Positions 40,020-51,286 of a stretch of 64,000 nt of DNA are shown piece by piece (the first letter of the stretch is position 1; every line of letters begins with the position of its first letter). The stretch spans positions 5,780,501-5,844,500 of the forward strand of contig NC_064006.1 in assembly GCF_932276165.1 (NCBI RefSeq), in the 5' to 3' direction. Made by a program: the position numbers and the translations under genes. The notes beneath the pieces are model-generated. The model worked only from the letters and a program-made list of their open reading frames with translations, made no database searches and was not told the origin of the DNA. Source of the DNA: Plutella xylostella (taxonomy: Eukaryota; Arthropoda; Insecta; Lepidoptera; Plutellidae).

Positions 40020-40375
40020 AGCCGCCTACAGACCGGCCAAACGAACGCCAACGAACGGGTTTCGTTGACCTTCGTTGCTACAATCTGCCCTGTATTATCC
40101 TAATCCTAACTAATATTATAAATGCGAAAGTAACTGTGTCTGTCTGTCTGTCTGTCTGTCTGTTACTCTTTCACGCCAAAACTACTGAATGGATTTGAGT
40201 GAAATTTGGTATACATACGGTCTAGACCCTGGGAAAGAACAGCTACTTTTTATCCCGGAATTCCCACGGGAAAACTTTTTAAGGCGAAGCGAAGCGCGCG
40301 GGAACAGCTAGTGTATGATAAATATCCATCGTTGGGCGTTCGTTGGGCGTTCGTTGGCCCGGTCTGTACGCAGCT
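40020..40375. mobile_element. PIF/Harbinger-type MITE (unit 2 copy) with Helitron-like insertion
   Basis: Same ends and TAA duplication as 20888-21301. It lacks the SINE but contains a 214-bp Helitron-like element at 40098-40311. Confidence 0.75.
40098..40311 (-). mobile_element. Helitron-like element with resolved empty site
   Basis: On the minus strand it starts CTAGCTGTTCCCGCGCGCTT, carries CCCGGGATAAAAAGTAGCTG-like core text and (GACA)n, and ends TTAGTTAGGATTAGGA. Unit 1 reads CTGTATTATGTACGATAAAT at the matching site, so the element sits between A and T with no target duplication (one base is ambiguous). 5'-CT, A|T target and no duplication are Helitron hallmarks. Confidence 0.75.
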
Positions 40376-40555
40376 TAAGGTAATTTATCGAGCTACCTAC
40401 CCATCGTAAAATCTGGACACATGAATGAAACATTCTTATACAGTATGATGCAAAAGCCTGGCAGGCCCACCGACCATATATAAAGGGGGTTCACAGTTCG
40501 CCGGACAAAGCAACTAATGTTCCACGACGTTCGAAAATTTGTGAAAAAAGTACCA

Positions 40556-40766
40556 CAGTCAAACTATAAAGTCCTGACACCAAAGAGTGCGATTTTGCTA
40601 AGACTTTTTATGATAATCAGTTATTTTGCTTACAATTACATACATTTTTAAAATATGGATTATGGGTTTTTAACGTATTTGTCCTTTAATAAATATAACA
40701 GATCGATTAAAACGATCTTAAAAAATTAGTTAGGATCCACTTCCGTTTTCACGACTTTATAGTTGG
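40556..40766. mobile_element. MITE, AAACTATAAAGTCCTGA family
   Basis: Left end CACAGTCAAACTATAAAGTC, right end TTTTCACGACTTTATAGTTG; imperfect inverted repeats. The left part also occurs in unit 1 (21486-21564), where a LINE replaces the rest. Another copy is at 57991-58288. Confidence 0.65.
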
Positions 40767-40768
40767 AG

Positions 40769-41510
40769 TACAGTCCACTGTACGGTACTTTCTTAAATAG
40801 TTACGTCACCAACAAAACAATTTTCAATGCAACACACTATACGAAATATAAGTTCATAAAAATACACGCTTCAATCGTATAACCACTTTTTTCCAGTCCG
40901 GTTTAAAATATACACAATTTTGTGTAGCAAGCATTTAAAATGCCGGATATTAATAGTATTAAAATCAGGTATGTAAAATGGTTTCACCAAGAAATAGTAT
41001 TGATTTGATGGTATCTTAATAGAACGGAAATCAAAACCTCGCTGAGTTGGATTTTACCGCGAAATTAAATTCTAGTGCATTTCGCTGAAGCAAATTCACA
41101 ATAACTTGATTTAATTTAATTTAATGTGACAGTGTTTTTTTATTTCAATTTTTTAGGTCAATGAAAGTAAAGTAAAAAAGGCATTAAATTAAATTCTCAC
41201 AGGATAGCCACCAGAAAATTGGCACTGAAAATAAACACCAAGGCACAAGCAACAGCTTCATTAGACAGAATTTACAACAAAAAAACCTAGGTATACAAGT
41301 TGAGTTAACGAAGTAACTTAGTCGCAATTAGAGGCGCTTAAGTGTTTGCTTGCGTGAGCCGCGGGCATTAGTTCTTAACTGGTAGGCTTCCTTAATGAAA
41401 CACCCTGTGAATAGACTAGACAGAGTGTCTCTTCAGTGTTATTAGTTTGCTTAAAATTTTATAAACACATCAAGTTGAATGCTCCTCTTCATAGCGTGTC
41501 GGTGATACAC
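40769..41510. other. Unrecognised stretch
   Basis: Nothing supported. Confidence 0.3.
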
Positions 41511-41756
41511 AAGCGAGCAATGAAAAAGTTTCACTCACAAATTGCGGACACCAAATTTTGATGGCCCTATTTTTTTAAAATCATTTACCTAATTTTAAAT
41601 TTGCACACAATATTTTCATTTTTAGATGGTAATATTTTGATGCGCGGTTAAATATACCTACTTCAATATTGCAAACGGCGTCATTAAGCTAGTCTAGTCC
41701 ATTTAGGAGTAATTTGGTGCTATTTCCCGAGAACTTTTTCATTGCTCGCGAGATCG
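41511..41756. mobile_element. MITE, GAGCAATGAAAAAGTT family, copy 2
   Basis: Left end AAGCGAGCAATGAAAAAGTT, right end AACTTTTTCATTGCTCGCGA, inverted. Relative of 19381-19536 with an unrelated interior. Confidence 0.65.
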
Positions 41757-41856
41757 AGTTTAATTGATAAACGTTGATAAACTAGGGATTGTTACTGATG
41801 TGAAATAATTAGCCAGTCTGATATTGTCAGTCGCTGACTTCAAAAGGTGAGTCGGA

Positions 41857-42025
41857 AGTATACAGGGTGTTGCAAAAAGGGTATACTAAGCCGAAACCTA
41901 CATGTGCAGCATGGTACATCTAAGTCCGAAACTGAAATCAGAATTTCAAAATTCGCGAAAAAAAAGACATTCTCCATAGTAAAAAGTCACGTGACCAACA
42001 TAGTTTCTATGGAAAATACTTATAA
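41857..42025. mobile_element. TACAGGGTGTTGCAAAAAGG family copy (5' part)
   Basis: TACAGGGTGTTGCAAAAAGG, then ACTAAGCCGAAACCTACATG, TGTGCAGCATGGTACATC, AAATTCGCGAAAAAAAAGAC and AGTCACGTGACCAAC. No matching inverted end is seen downstream, so this is probably a partial copy. Confidence 0.55.
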
Positions 42026-42029
42026 GATA

Positions 42030-45000
42030 AAGTTGTTGTTGACTCCGAGAGGATTTTATGCACCCATGTAGAAGTAGAAGTTTAATAATTGACAGGAATA
42101 AAATAGAAATAGGTACGAGTAGGTACTAATTAAATCAAGTAACAGTATGTAGAACCGTAGACAGCAACCTACCCGAAATCGCAAATACGATTTCTGAGAA
42201 TATTTTTAAAGTTAAACGACTATGGCTAAGGCTGAATGAGTAGGAGACAAACGGAATAACATTTCACTGAAAGTCTAAAGTCTGTTTTCTATTACACTGA
42301 AATGGATCATTGTGGCCCGGCGTAGTTTGTTCTTAACAAACACACCTATGTTTCTCTTTAATCAACTTGACTTTTGTTCTTGGAAAGATAATAGGATAAG
42401 CCCTTTTCTCCAATGACAACTACGGAGCTAGTTTAGTGCTAGCGTAGTACATAAATAAATATAATTTAGAAAAGTAAGGTTTCTCTTCGCGATTTTCTAC
42501 AAAAAAATCCTCTCTTACCTCTAAACAGTCAACGTTTTTGATTATAAAACTAAAATTCATAAGTTTATGGTTTTTCTCTGTCACCTTTTTGACTAAAGTT
42601 TCACGATTGTTTCTGACAAATTTAGTTTTCATAATATTTATAAAAAAAACATTAGAACAGGCTGCCATAAAAAAAATACAAATTGCCAGTAGCTGACACT
42701 GGAACGTGGGTATTATACCAGGAAGTGTCGCTACAAAGTGCGTAAACATTTCCTTGATGGAAACTGAACCCACTAACTTATTGGAAGCATTTCCTCTACT
42801 TAGTTCAAGTCATTGGCTTTGTTACAACTGTGTTTTAATATTTACTTACCTTAAAAACTGCTATACAGAGAGGGTTTTTATCCAAAGTATGTATGTAAAA
42901 TTTCTAGGTAATTCAGCGTTTTTATTATAAAAAAATATTAGAATAAAAGTTTACTATACCCGTTTAACAACAACCTGTAGAACGACTTCCTTCAAGAATC
43001 CTCAAATTTAGAAATGAATTATTATGTAATTGTCTTACCTCTAGTGGCAAAACATTTGTACATTCGATTGATTTGACCGCACGCTGGAAATTGGATGTGT
43101 GTTTGCGGTTCCACGCACGGGTCGTAAAAAAAGAAAAACGTGTTGTCGAACGCAGACCGATATTAATTCACGCCACACCGCAAACGAGTCAATTTCCACA
43201 AGAGTTTCGACCAGAATTTTAAAACTTTTTTGTTTTATTAACTCCTAACCACGTACGCTACAATTACCGGCGAGAAAAACCAACGTCAAATCTAGAAATA
43301 ACCAACTTTTTTAGCTGAAAAAGCAGAATGCGCGACACAAATTGGACACAATATTCGATTACAATGACATCACAATGAATTGGTTTTTCTGCGGAAAATC
43401 AAAAACAAAACACGAGCGTCTCAAATTCAGTGCTCCGCCTCCATTGGTTCATATTTCCAGACGAAAATTCGAAATTCAAACAGGGAAAACTCGATGATAC
43501 AACTCGGCGATGCGGCGAGTACTCACTCGATTATCGGTAGAAGCTAATGTGATTTGCCGCGTTAAAAATGGGCTTTGATAAAGTGTGTTTACTCTTACCC
43601 GTTTCTATCTTGTTTTGAAGTTTTGTACCGTATTTTTTTACGATCGTTGCTGTGATTAGCCGCATGTACCTTGTTTAATTCACGAACGTGACTGATATTC
43701 TGAATGATTCTATTGTCTGGACTTGAGCTGAGCTGGTGCCTTTTTTGACGCTCTGGACAGCAACCTTGTTTGTTTTGTATTGTTTTCTGGTTTTTTTTTG
43801 TAGTATTCTCTTTCTTTTTGTTTCTGTTTTTTATTATTCAGTGTGTCAAATAAATGTTTCTTTTTTTCTTACTTTTATGTACATGAAAACATTGTATTGG
43901 TTGACCTATAAAATTATCTTAGACTAACAAGATGGCTGAAAAGTAACTAAAGTAATGCAGTTCCGGTTTCCGGTAAACTATAACCTATAATGAGCCAAGC
44001 GTGTTAACTGTTTATGTTCTGTAACGCTAAATAAACAAGCTAGCGCCATTCCGTGCAGATATAGCGTCGGTCAGTAGGGTGAGGTTGAAAACGAAACTGA
44101 AATTGGCCTAAACACCGTGTTTAGCAGTTATCGTAGCCCTTAGCTGCACGGCCGCCATTGAACCCGCCCAGAGTTGAGTTGTGGACTGTGGTGCAAGATG
44201 GGAAAACTCATTTTGTAAGCTACCTCAAAAAAGTAGTAGGTTTTTCATTCCTCTGTAAGTAGGTATGTTTTTTTATTTATTTAAATAAGAAACAGCAGCA
44301 GTTAACACAACAGACATAACAGTAAATTTTACATAATATAAATTTCGTTGTGAAAACCATTAAAGGCGTACACGACATTATAAATACCTATGTTTGATAT
44401 TATAAATCCCTGGCTGCCAATTTCATCCAATAGAAATACGTAAGTATCCAATCTACACATCTAAATTATGTAAATAAACATTTATTATAGCTTTATCTAC
44501 GAGGTGAACTCATAATAAATAAAATACTTTGAGGGAACATCCCCTATAATAATAAAATTATTTTAATAAGGATTTCATAATCGTGTAACCAGAGATTACC
44601 GTATGGGTATAAATAAGTTTCACGCTAAGTTAGAACGGCTCGCCGGGCCGCTTATGTTATTAAATATTAATTTATTTATAAATAAATAACTTGAACCTTA
44701 CATTATTTAGCTATGTATGTAGTCTTCATCATCCCCAGTCTGTTATTATCCACTGCTGGACGTAGGCGTCTACGCACCACAATACTATCATATGCCATCT
44801 TCATAATTCATACAGGCTGTTAAAAAGAGTAAGCGGAAAGGCTGTTTTTTCACAATTTTACAAGCCCATATGTTTAGGTAGTATGTTTTCAAATCAAGTA
44901 GGTAAATAAAAATCTTTATGTCGAATCCCCGCAACCAATTTTATATAATGAAAAAACTGCAATAGTAATAGTAATCGTACATAAATCCATTTTTGATTTT

Positions 45001-45664
45001 CTTGCTTACAAAAATAAAATCGGTAAAATTTTATTTTTACTATTTTTGCAACTTGCACCGCAGCATATGAATTGGCTAGTAATTTGTGTGCTTGTAGCGT
45101 AAATCGGAACGCACGGCGACCCGACCTCGTTTCAGGCACCGGCCGGGCCAATCAGCTGCTTCACTGGAACTCCGGGTATAGAGAAACCTACTTTACATGA
45201 CCTGTGCTGTGTATTTATAGTTTTGACAACGATTTTTGTATTCAAAATGCATATAATTTGGCACTAATGCATTGACTTATATATTACAAGCGTAAGGACG
45301 AGCCCAACTGCTCTAAAAAATGACACCGTCGCGTTGGCCCTAAAATCTCATAAATCTGTCATAATTTGTATGAATTAGGGCCAGCGCGCGGGTGCCATTT
45401 TCTTTTGACAAAACGTTCTGACGGGCGTATCCTTCCTGTTATTTGTATTGTATAGTAAAACTAATGTGAAAAATTTAGTTTGACCTCGCGGTAGGGCCTC
45501 TATGCCAAGAATGAGCTTGATAGTGATGGTTATAATAAAACTATAGCTCTTGCAGGGAGCTTTACTTCGCATGTAACAGTTTTACCGTAGGAATTCCGGC
45601 ATATAAAGTAGCGTAAAATCTCCCTAGGCGCCAAATTTTATGATTATTAGTTTTAACGTTTTTA
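42030..45664. other. 3.6-kb stretch with no recognised element
   Basis: This is the longest stretch without a clear transposon. It holds a minus-strand frame of 117 codons at 42420-42773 with a hydrophobic segment (QLLAICIFFMAACSNVFFIN) and no known domain, and a T-rich artefact frame at 43736-43927. Short pieces near 44739-44800 (LINE end, CCACTGCTGGACGTAGGCG) and 45551-45640 (Helitron-like core, GGAATTCCGGCATATAAAGT) are repeats. If host regulatory DNA or an exon exists in this window it would most likely be here, but I cannot show it. Confidence 0.35.
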
Positions 45665-45704
45665 AAACTAATATAATGATGGTATGCCATCATTATATTA
45701 GTTT
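45665..45704. repeat. Perfect 18-bp hairpin with 4-nt loop
   Basis: AAACTAATATAATGATGG, loop TATG, then the exact reverse complement ending at 45704. No surrounding inverted-repeat element. Confidence 0.85.
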
Positions 45705-46517
45705 AAAAAATCTTATGAAGGGCAACAAACCATTTCGAACGCAAAACTGTGGAATTAATTCAAAACTCAAAAAATTCCTGCAATTTGACACTGCAATAGA
45801 ATGCATAATATTCTGTAATTTATCGAACCGTTAAGGTGCCAATTGGCCGCCGACGACAGCGACGTGTCGCAAATATACTGATAGCAAATGATTCCCATAC
45901 AAATAACGTTGCGACTTGTCGTGCTGCAACCTCATGACATCCGCCACCGATTATCTTTAAATTAGAGCCTGCTTTTGTATAGGCCTATCAATATTATTGG
46001 CTTAAAATACAATATTTATTTAGAGTGTGCCCCACTGACAAATTTCATAACAATTTTCACAGAAAACTCGGAATATTGTTTGTCATTGTCATAGGTTTAG
46101 GAAGATTCCGGGAATCACACAAATTATCGCTTGATGTTTATCCGCTTTGATACAATTTAATATTCAAGTAGAATCGATCATCTATGTAACAATAGTATAC
46201 TGAAATTATAATATTTAAGTGCATAATTTAGAAGGTAAGCTATACTAGGTACTTCAAATTTTAATGTTGTTTTGGGAATAATAATAAATCGATCATTGCA
46301 ATAGATCTGATAAAAAGATAAAATTTATATCCATGTTTTCCAGAATTGTTTTTTTTGTCTTAGTTTGCGTTATTCTATGATATTTTAAAAATACATTTTG
46401 TACTAAATGCAAAAATGGCATGCGGTTGACAGGTAAATACATTTTTGATTCACAAAAATAACCAAAATGGGGTATGAAGCATGAATCATGTTACCAACTA
46501 TGCATTTTTTGTATAAA
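45705..46517. other. Unrecognised AT-rich stretch
   Basis: Nothing supported. Confidence 0.3.
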
Positions 46518-47237
46518 TAAGGTGAAACCTGGTTAAGTGAGACTTCAAGGGTCCTGAAATATCGTTTCACTTATAGAGGTCTTCCACTTACCCAGTGTCT
46601 CAGATATACAGGTATAAATAAAAATCTGTCTCATTTACAGAGGGTTCCAATAATAGAGGTGAGAATACAGGTTATTTGAGTTATACAGGTGCGATCATTA
46701 AATAAAATTAATTTAATATATAATTTTTATTCATTAATTAAAATTCAGCACAAACTCTTTCGCGTGTCTTTCCTCTTTCATAAACGGATATTAAATTCAG
46801 TTTTTCACGTAATGATAACGAATGTAGCTGTCGTTTTGGCATTTTTTAAATTTAAACATCTGTACGAGAGTAAAGCGAAACTAAAACTGAAAGTAATTGA
46901 TTAATAAATAGGTACATTGAACTGAACTGAACCTCCAAATGTGTACTTACGATTTACGTACTTGGAATTACGTGTGGAATTTGTGGGTAGAATAAGAATG
47001 AGTAAAACAGACAATGTTATCTCAGTTACAGAGGTTTATGCATACAAAATTTACTTGCTGTCTCAGTTATAGAGGTAACTATGATGATAAATCGAAAGAA
47101 CAAATCCCAGATATAGAGGCTTGCCTCGTCCCACTAACAGAGGTAATTCAGTGCCAAAGTGTTGGGACCTCAGCATGAGTTCCAGCTATGGAGGTTTCTC
47201 ACTTATCCAGGTCCCACTTAACCAGGTTTCACTGTAT
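46518..47237. mobile_element. DNA element with terminal repeats echoed by an internal motif array
   Basis: Terminal words GTGAAACCTGGTTAAGTGAG (46522 on) and CCCACTTAACCAGGTTTCAC (to 47232) are inverted. Between them about a dozen degenerate copies of CTCAGTTATAGAGGT occur, nearly all in the orientation of the right end (for example near 46565, 46600, 46660, 47025, 47062, 47110, 47150, 47190). These echo the inner part of the terminal repeat. There is no convincing coding frame. The arrangement resembles subterminal transposase-binding arrays. Confidence 0.7.
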
Positions 47238-47818
47238 AATGAATTTAAAAATCAGGGCGTTACCACTAAAACTTAGACAGTATCTAAGAGGTGTTTAGCG
47301 CTGTCAAACGCCTTCAAAATCTGTCAAATTTCGTTTTAAACAGTGTTTAAAGCTTTTTATGGATCACATTATAATATTCCGCTTTGTCCAGGGCAGAGAA
47401 TGCAATCGTACTATATGGGTGAAGCAAATAGACGAGAAAATTGCATTCAATGTAAATTGACATGCCTGCCAATATGGCGGCCATCGACATAATATTCCAT
47501 TTCCCTTTACAATATTCCATCCAGTTACTCCTCAAACACTGACAGTAAGAGGCGAAGCTCTAGGTCAAAATATATTTTTTTATATATTTTTTTGCTGGAA
47601 ATATTACAATATATTATTATGAGATAGTAACTTAAGCCTAATAATAAAGAATGTTACAAACTAAACTACCTATATATTATACAAACTAAACCTATGTACA
47701 TAACTGAAACTATATGTAGAACAGACCTTCTAAGCCTGGTCCCTTTTTTTGCTTCTATTGAGTTATGTTTGTATTCTTTTGCACTTTCCCCTTTTCTTTT
47801 GTTTAATTTCTCTCCTCC
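47238..47818. other. Unrecognised stretch
   Basis: AT-rich; block TTTAGCGCTGTCAAACGCC suggests a decayed MITE but no partner end was found. Confidence 0.3.
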
Positions 47819-47935
47819 GAGGTAGTCTGGAAGAAATTACTCATAGTAATAAGGCCGCCATTTGTACCGTCTATATTGTGCATATTCTATTGTAATTTCT
47901 GTGTTTGTGTGCAATAAAGAATTATCTATCTATAA
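47819..47935 (+). mobile_element. LINE 3' UTR end
   Basis: GAGGTAGTCTGGAAGAAATT, ACTCATAGTAATAAGGCCGC, CATTTGTACC and GTGTGCAATAAAGAATTATC. It matches the ends at 11080-11245 and 56745-56870. Confidence 0.55.
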
Positions 47936-48039
47936 GTGGGTCATACAGTCATACTTGACAACAATATGCCACAACACGAATGAATTTTTACGGAAAAATC
48001 GGGAACTAATCTGCTAATAACACTATCAGACATTGGTTG

Positions 48040-48303
48040 GTAGTAAGGTAAAGTTAAACCTATGTGTAAGGTCTGGTTTCCCCATACTCACTCTACTCTG
48101 TTAGATCATAACTGGTAAGGCAGCAGTTAGTTTAAACCTATGTGTAAGGCCTAGTTTCCCCATACTCTGTTAGATCATAACAAGGGATTAGTTGTTGGCT
48201 TTTGACACATCTGTCATGAATTTAAGATGGTAATCACGTATAATTAATGTAACAGGAGTGTTAATGATCTAACTTCATCTAACAGAATATGGTGCAACTA
48301 GGA
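48040..48303. mobile_element. MITE with a local tandem duplication of its end
   Basis: CCTATGTGTAAGG(T/C)CT(G/A)GTTTCCCC occurs twice (about 48057 and 48138), each followed by CTCTGTTAGATCATAAC. The right part has ATCTAACAGAATATGGTGCA then ACTAGG, the inverted partner. It appears that one terminal repeat was duplicated. Confidence 0.55.
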
Positions 48304-48798
48304 TAAGTTTTCTAGCCAGAGCCTAGTACGGGATTCGCTATTTTTGAAAACTAAAATAGTTTACGTTTTTTCCTGTCATCTGCATACATTATCTGTCAAA
48401 AGTTTCATGATAGTTTCCACTAGAGGCGCCACTTAGTATGCGAGAAAACGTAAACTTTTATAGCTTTCGCCAAAATATCAAACCTGTACTAGAGACCCTC
48501 TGAATATCCTTTATAGCCTATCTTCAACCAGCCGCGTAGGGTTGTCACCTAATTTCACAAAGCAGCTTTCGTCAGATTTGCGAACTCTTGTCGAGCGGTA
48601 CGTTGCAAATGTGGACATTTAAATGCATTAGATCTGCTTATGTCAGCGTGTGTAAAGCTGTTTACACACCGAAGTGACGAGAATTTTAAATGATAACAAA
48701 TTTTTATGGTAAACTTAGGGATCATTCAAATACTTTAATATAGGTATATCTTAAAAACATTCATTTTAAATATACTTGAGCTTTTATGCGTCATTTTA
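48304..48798. other. Unrecognised stretch
   Basis: Nothing supported. Confidence 0.3.
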
Positions 48799-48938
48799 GG
48801 GCTGATTTTTCAATGGTCAGATAAGTGTTATCAGAAGAATAAAATTGTTGCTGTCACTGTCTAATACAATAATTCAGGTGTGACAGCAATAATTTTATTC
48901 CTCGGATAACACTTATCTGACCATTGAAAAATCAGCCC
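48799..48938. mobile_element. 140-bp MITE flanked by TTA (PIF/Harbinger-like)
   Basis: GGGCTGATTTTTCAATGGTC and its inverted end GACCATTGAAAAATCAGCCC enclose a hairpin-forming core with AATAAAATTGTTGCTGTCAC. TTA is duplicated at 48796-48798 and 48939-48941. Confidence 0.85.
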
Positions 48939-48941
48939 TTA

Positions 48942-49625
48942 ATAGAATATTTTAGTCGTGTTAAATTATACAGTAAAATTTACAGTTCGTTCTAGGAATT
49001 CGGGCTAACTTGTAAATGTTACATCCTTAAAAAAACCTATAGATTTATAAAATGTTTCCTTCACAATTCTGGACGACAAGAAAATCTTTAGAATCGTAAC
49101 CTAATCATAACAGAATTTTCGAAGTAGCTTTAGCATATAGATCCTGTAATATATCCGGATTTTAATTCGTCACAGACTTTAGCACTTTAGAATAATAGTC
49201 CCAATTGACAGATACAAACTCCCAAACAATGAAACATGCTAAATAAGTGCGATTGAGCCGGGGTCCGAATGGTCCGATGCTAAGGCACAAAGGGCTCAAA
49301 CCGCAGATGTAAGCTCACCTTTACTTTAATTAAATTAGTCACGACATCCCTTTATAAATGAGGCGAATTTATTTCGAGTCGCTTTGACCAGGAGATTTCG
49401 ACCAAAATGTGGAATACTGAGATATACCTACATTGTTTAATTCAACGTGCACAAGTTGCGATATCTGTGTGCCAGTTCTATTGTATGTGGATGATGGTTA
49501 TGTAACTCAGAAAGGATTAACTGTTTTCACGAAAACAGGGTGGAATTATAAAATATAGATACATAAAACGTTTATTTGTTCCACGTTATAACATACACCA
49601 CAAATTACTATTACAGAAATAATTA
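48942..49625. other. Unrecognised stretch
   Basis: Nothing supported. Confidence 0.3.
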
Positions 49626-49733
49626 TAAACAAACAAAAAACCCGACTGCATGCTAAAAAGATGAAAACAAGTCTCAATGTTAATGGAAAGTATCGCAGGC
49701 GGGGACCATCTTGACCGCCACACAAGGTATCTA
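49626..49733 (+). mobile_element. Half copy of the foldback MITE at 12821-13064
   Basis: AAACCCGACTGCATGCTAAA, then AAGATGAAAACAAGTCTCAA and TTAATGGAAAGTATCGCAGG match the left arm; the second arm is missing. Confidence 0.65.
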
Positions 49734-49754
49734 CCTAATGGTCGAAAAATTCTG

Positions 49755-49828
49755 ATTTCAGTTTCGGGCTTAATAACATGCCGCACATGCTGGTTTCGGC
49801 TTAGTATACCGTTTTTGCAACACCCTGT
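49755..49828 (-). mobile_element. TACAGGGTGTTGCAAAA family fragment
   Basis: TGCCGCACATGCTGGTTTCG, then GCTTAGTATACCGTTTTTGC and AACACCCTGTA are the reverse of the left end at 41857. Confidence 0.6.
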
Positions 49829-50008
49829 ACATAAGTAGTACTGATAACTAGGATCTTCTTAGTAATTTTGGTGACTACAGAAGTGGGTTAAAGAAAAGAA
49901 TAATGTCCTCAGCAATATTAGCGTTATGGGACTTGCTCTTGAAATGCCGACCAATCATTTTTCTTTTCCACTTACATACAAACGATGACAAATTGTTTCA
50001 ACCGATCC

Positions 50009-50147
50009 AGGAAGGTTACTCTATACTGACGAAAAACGAACGAACAAGATCTGTCGTGCAATCGGCACGTTTAATACAACGAGATAGAGTCGTGGCTCGT
50101 GCAGCAGCGCTCAGAAACTTAGTTTTTCGTCTTAGAGAGTGACCCCT
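50009..50147. mobile_element. Small MITE, GTTACTCTATAC family, copy 2
   Basis: Colinear with 2117-2254, ending TTAGAGAGTGACCCC; several substitutions between copies. Confidence 0.65.
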
Positions 50148-50370
50148 GCGATCCCGTTTATATCGAACTCGACAAATCCGACGATCAATCTTAATCGAGT
50201 TACCAATCTACTTCATGTTTCAATTTTACCCTCCGAAGGATTCCGAATCAATAAGTATCAAAGTGTCTCCGGCTACGATCAATTGAGTCTCGAAATTCCT
50301 TGAAATAAAGTAAATGAAAATTCCTTCATGGCTTATGGATAAAGGAACGATTTGTCGTATATAAGTCACA

Positions 50371-50587
50371 TATAGTGCGACAAACTTATCTGTTCCGGTG
50401 AGACCTAACTAAATTGATCCATATCTCATAACTTACCAATGAATTATATATTCATATAGATTAGATGGGTTTATTAAAACCACAAGGGTGAATTACCACT
50501 ATAGGCAAACGTAAAATCTTACAGAATCAAGAAATATTAGAAATTTACGTGAGTTCTCACCGGAACAGATAAGTTTGTGGCACTATA
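50371..50587. mobile_element. MITE with ~30-bp inverted repeats
   Basis: TATAGTGCGACAAACTTATC with TGTTCCGGTGAGA, and TTCTCACCGGAACAGATAAG with TTTGTGGCACTATA. The ends are compatible with a TA duplication. Confidence 0.75.
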
Positions 50588-50967
50588 ATCATGTTCATTA
50601 TTACCCATTCTCTGTCGCTGTCAATTCAGTAAAAAATAATTTGAATTTACTCATGGGAATTGTAGTCAATCGTGTAAAAATCCAACAAAAATATATAAAT
50701 AAATAAAAATGCAAAATCATGTACATTAACTGCCACTAACTAACTAACTGTCATACTATTTTGGACATTTAGTGCCAATTTGTTCACAGTCGGTAATCTA
50801 ACCGACTAGGATTGGTCAATAAATTATACGTCATCTCCATATAAAATTCTTGACAGATGTGTCAAAAGTCAACCACTAATACCTGGTTATGCTCTCACCG
50901 ACTATGGAGAAATTGGCACTTAAAGTTACAACCTGTCAAAATCGTAAGAAAGTAACTACCTGCCACC

Positions 50968-51279
50968 CATTGACAAAGGAATAAAGAGAGGACATGGCAT
51001 ATCCACGAAAAAAATGCGCCTACCTACTTTGTTTTCAATTAAAATGGCGGCTTTTTTCTTGAAAAATGTAAACAAACAAATTGTTTGACAGCTGAAGTAC
51101 CTTGTGTTTGGATGTCAATCAACATGGCGACCGGTCGCAATGTTGTAATTTTAGGCAAAGACAAAACTACTGTTGTCCTTTTTTACGTAGGATAACACCA
51201 ATAAGTTAAAAAGAGACGACGATATATTTTTAAGTACCGATTTTTATGCCAGGTCCTCTCTTTATTCCTTTGTCATTGC
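50968..51279. mobile_element. MITE with ~30-bp inverted repeats and TGCCACC duplication
   Basis: TTGACAAAGGAATAAAGAGA with GGAC at the left, GTCCTCTCTTTATTCCTTTG with TCATTG at the right. TGCCACC flanks both sides (50961-50967 and 51280-51286), giving a 7-8-bp duplication that fits hAT-like elements. Confidence 0.75.
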
Positions 51280-51286
51280 TGCCACC

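Larger units (their letters stand above)
22716..40646 (+). repeat. Tandem segmental duplication, unit 2 (expanded)
   Basis: The second copy of the 20030-21564 unit is broken by element A (22800-35776), by a DNA transposon (about 36138-39620) and by a Helitron-like element (40098-40311). The remaining pieces, 22716-22799, 35777-36137, 39621-40097 and 40312-40646, are colinear with unit 1 with a few percent difference and small indels. About 1.5 kb of original sequence has grown to about 18 kb. Confidence 0.85.

Noticed and set aside
42420..42773. 117-codon minus-strand gene
   Set aside because: No known domain, low-complexity surroundings and no splice or codon-use support; kept only as a remark.
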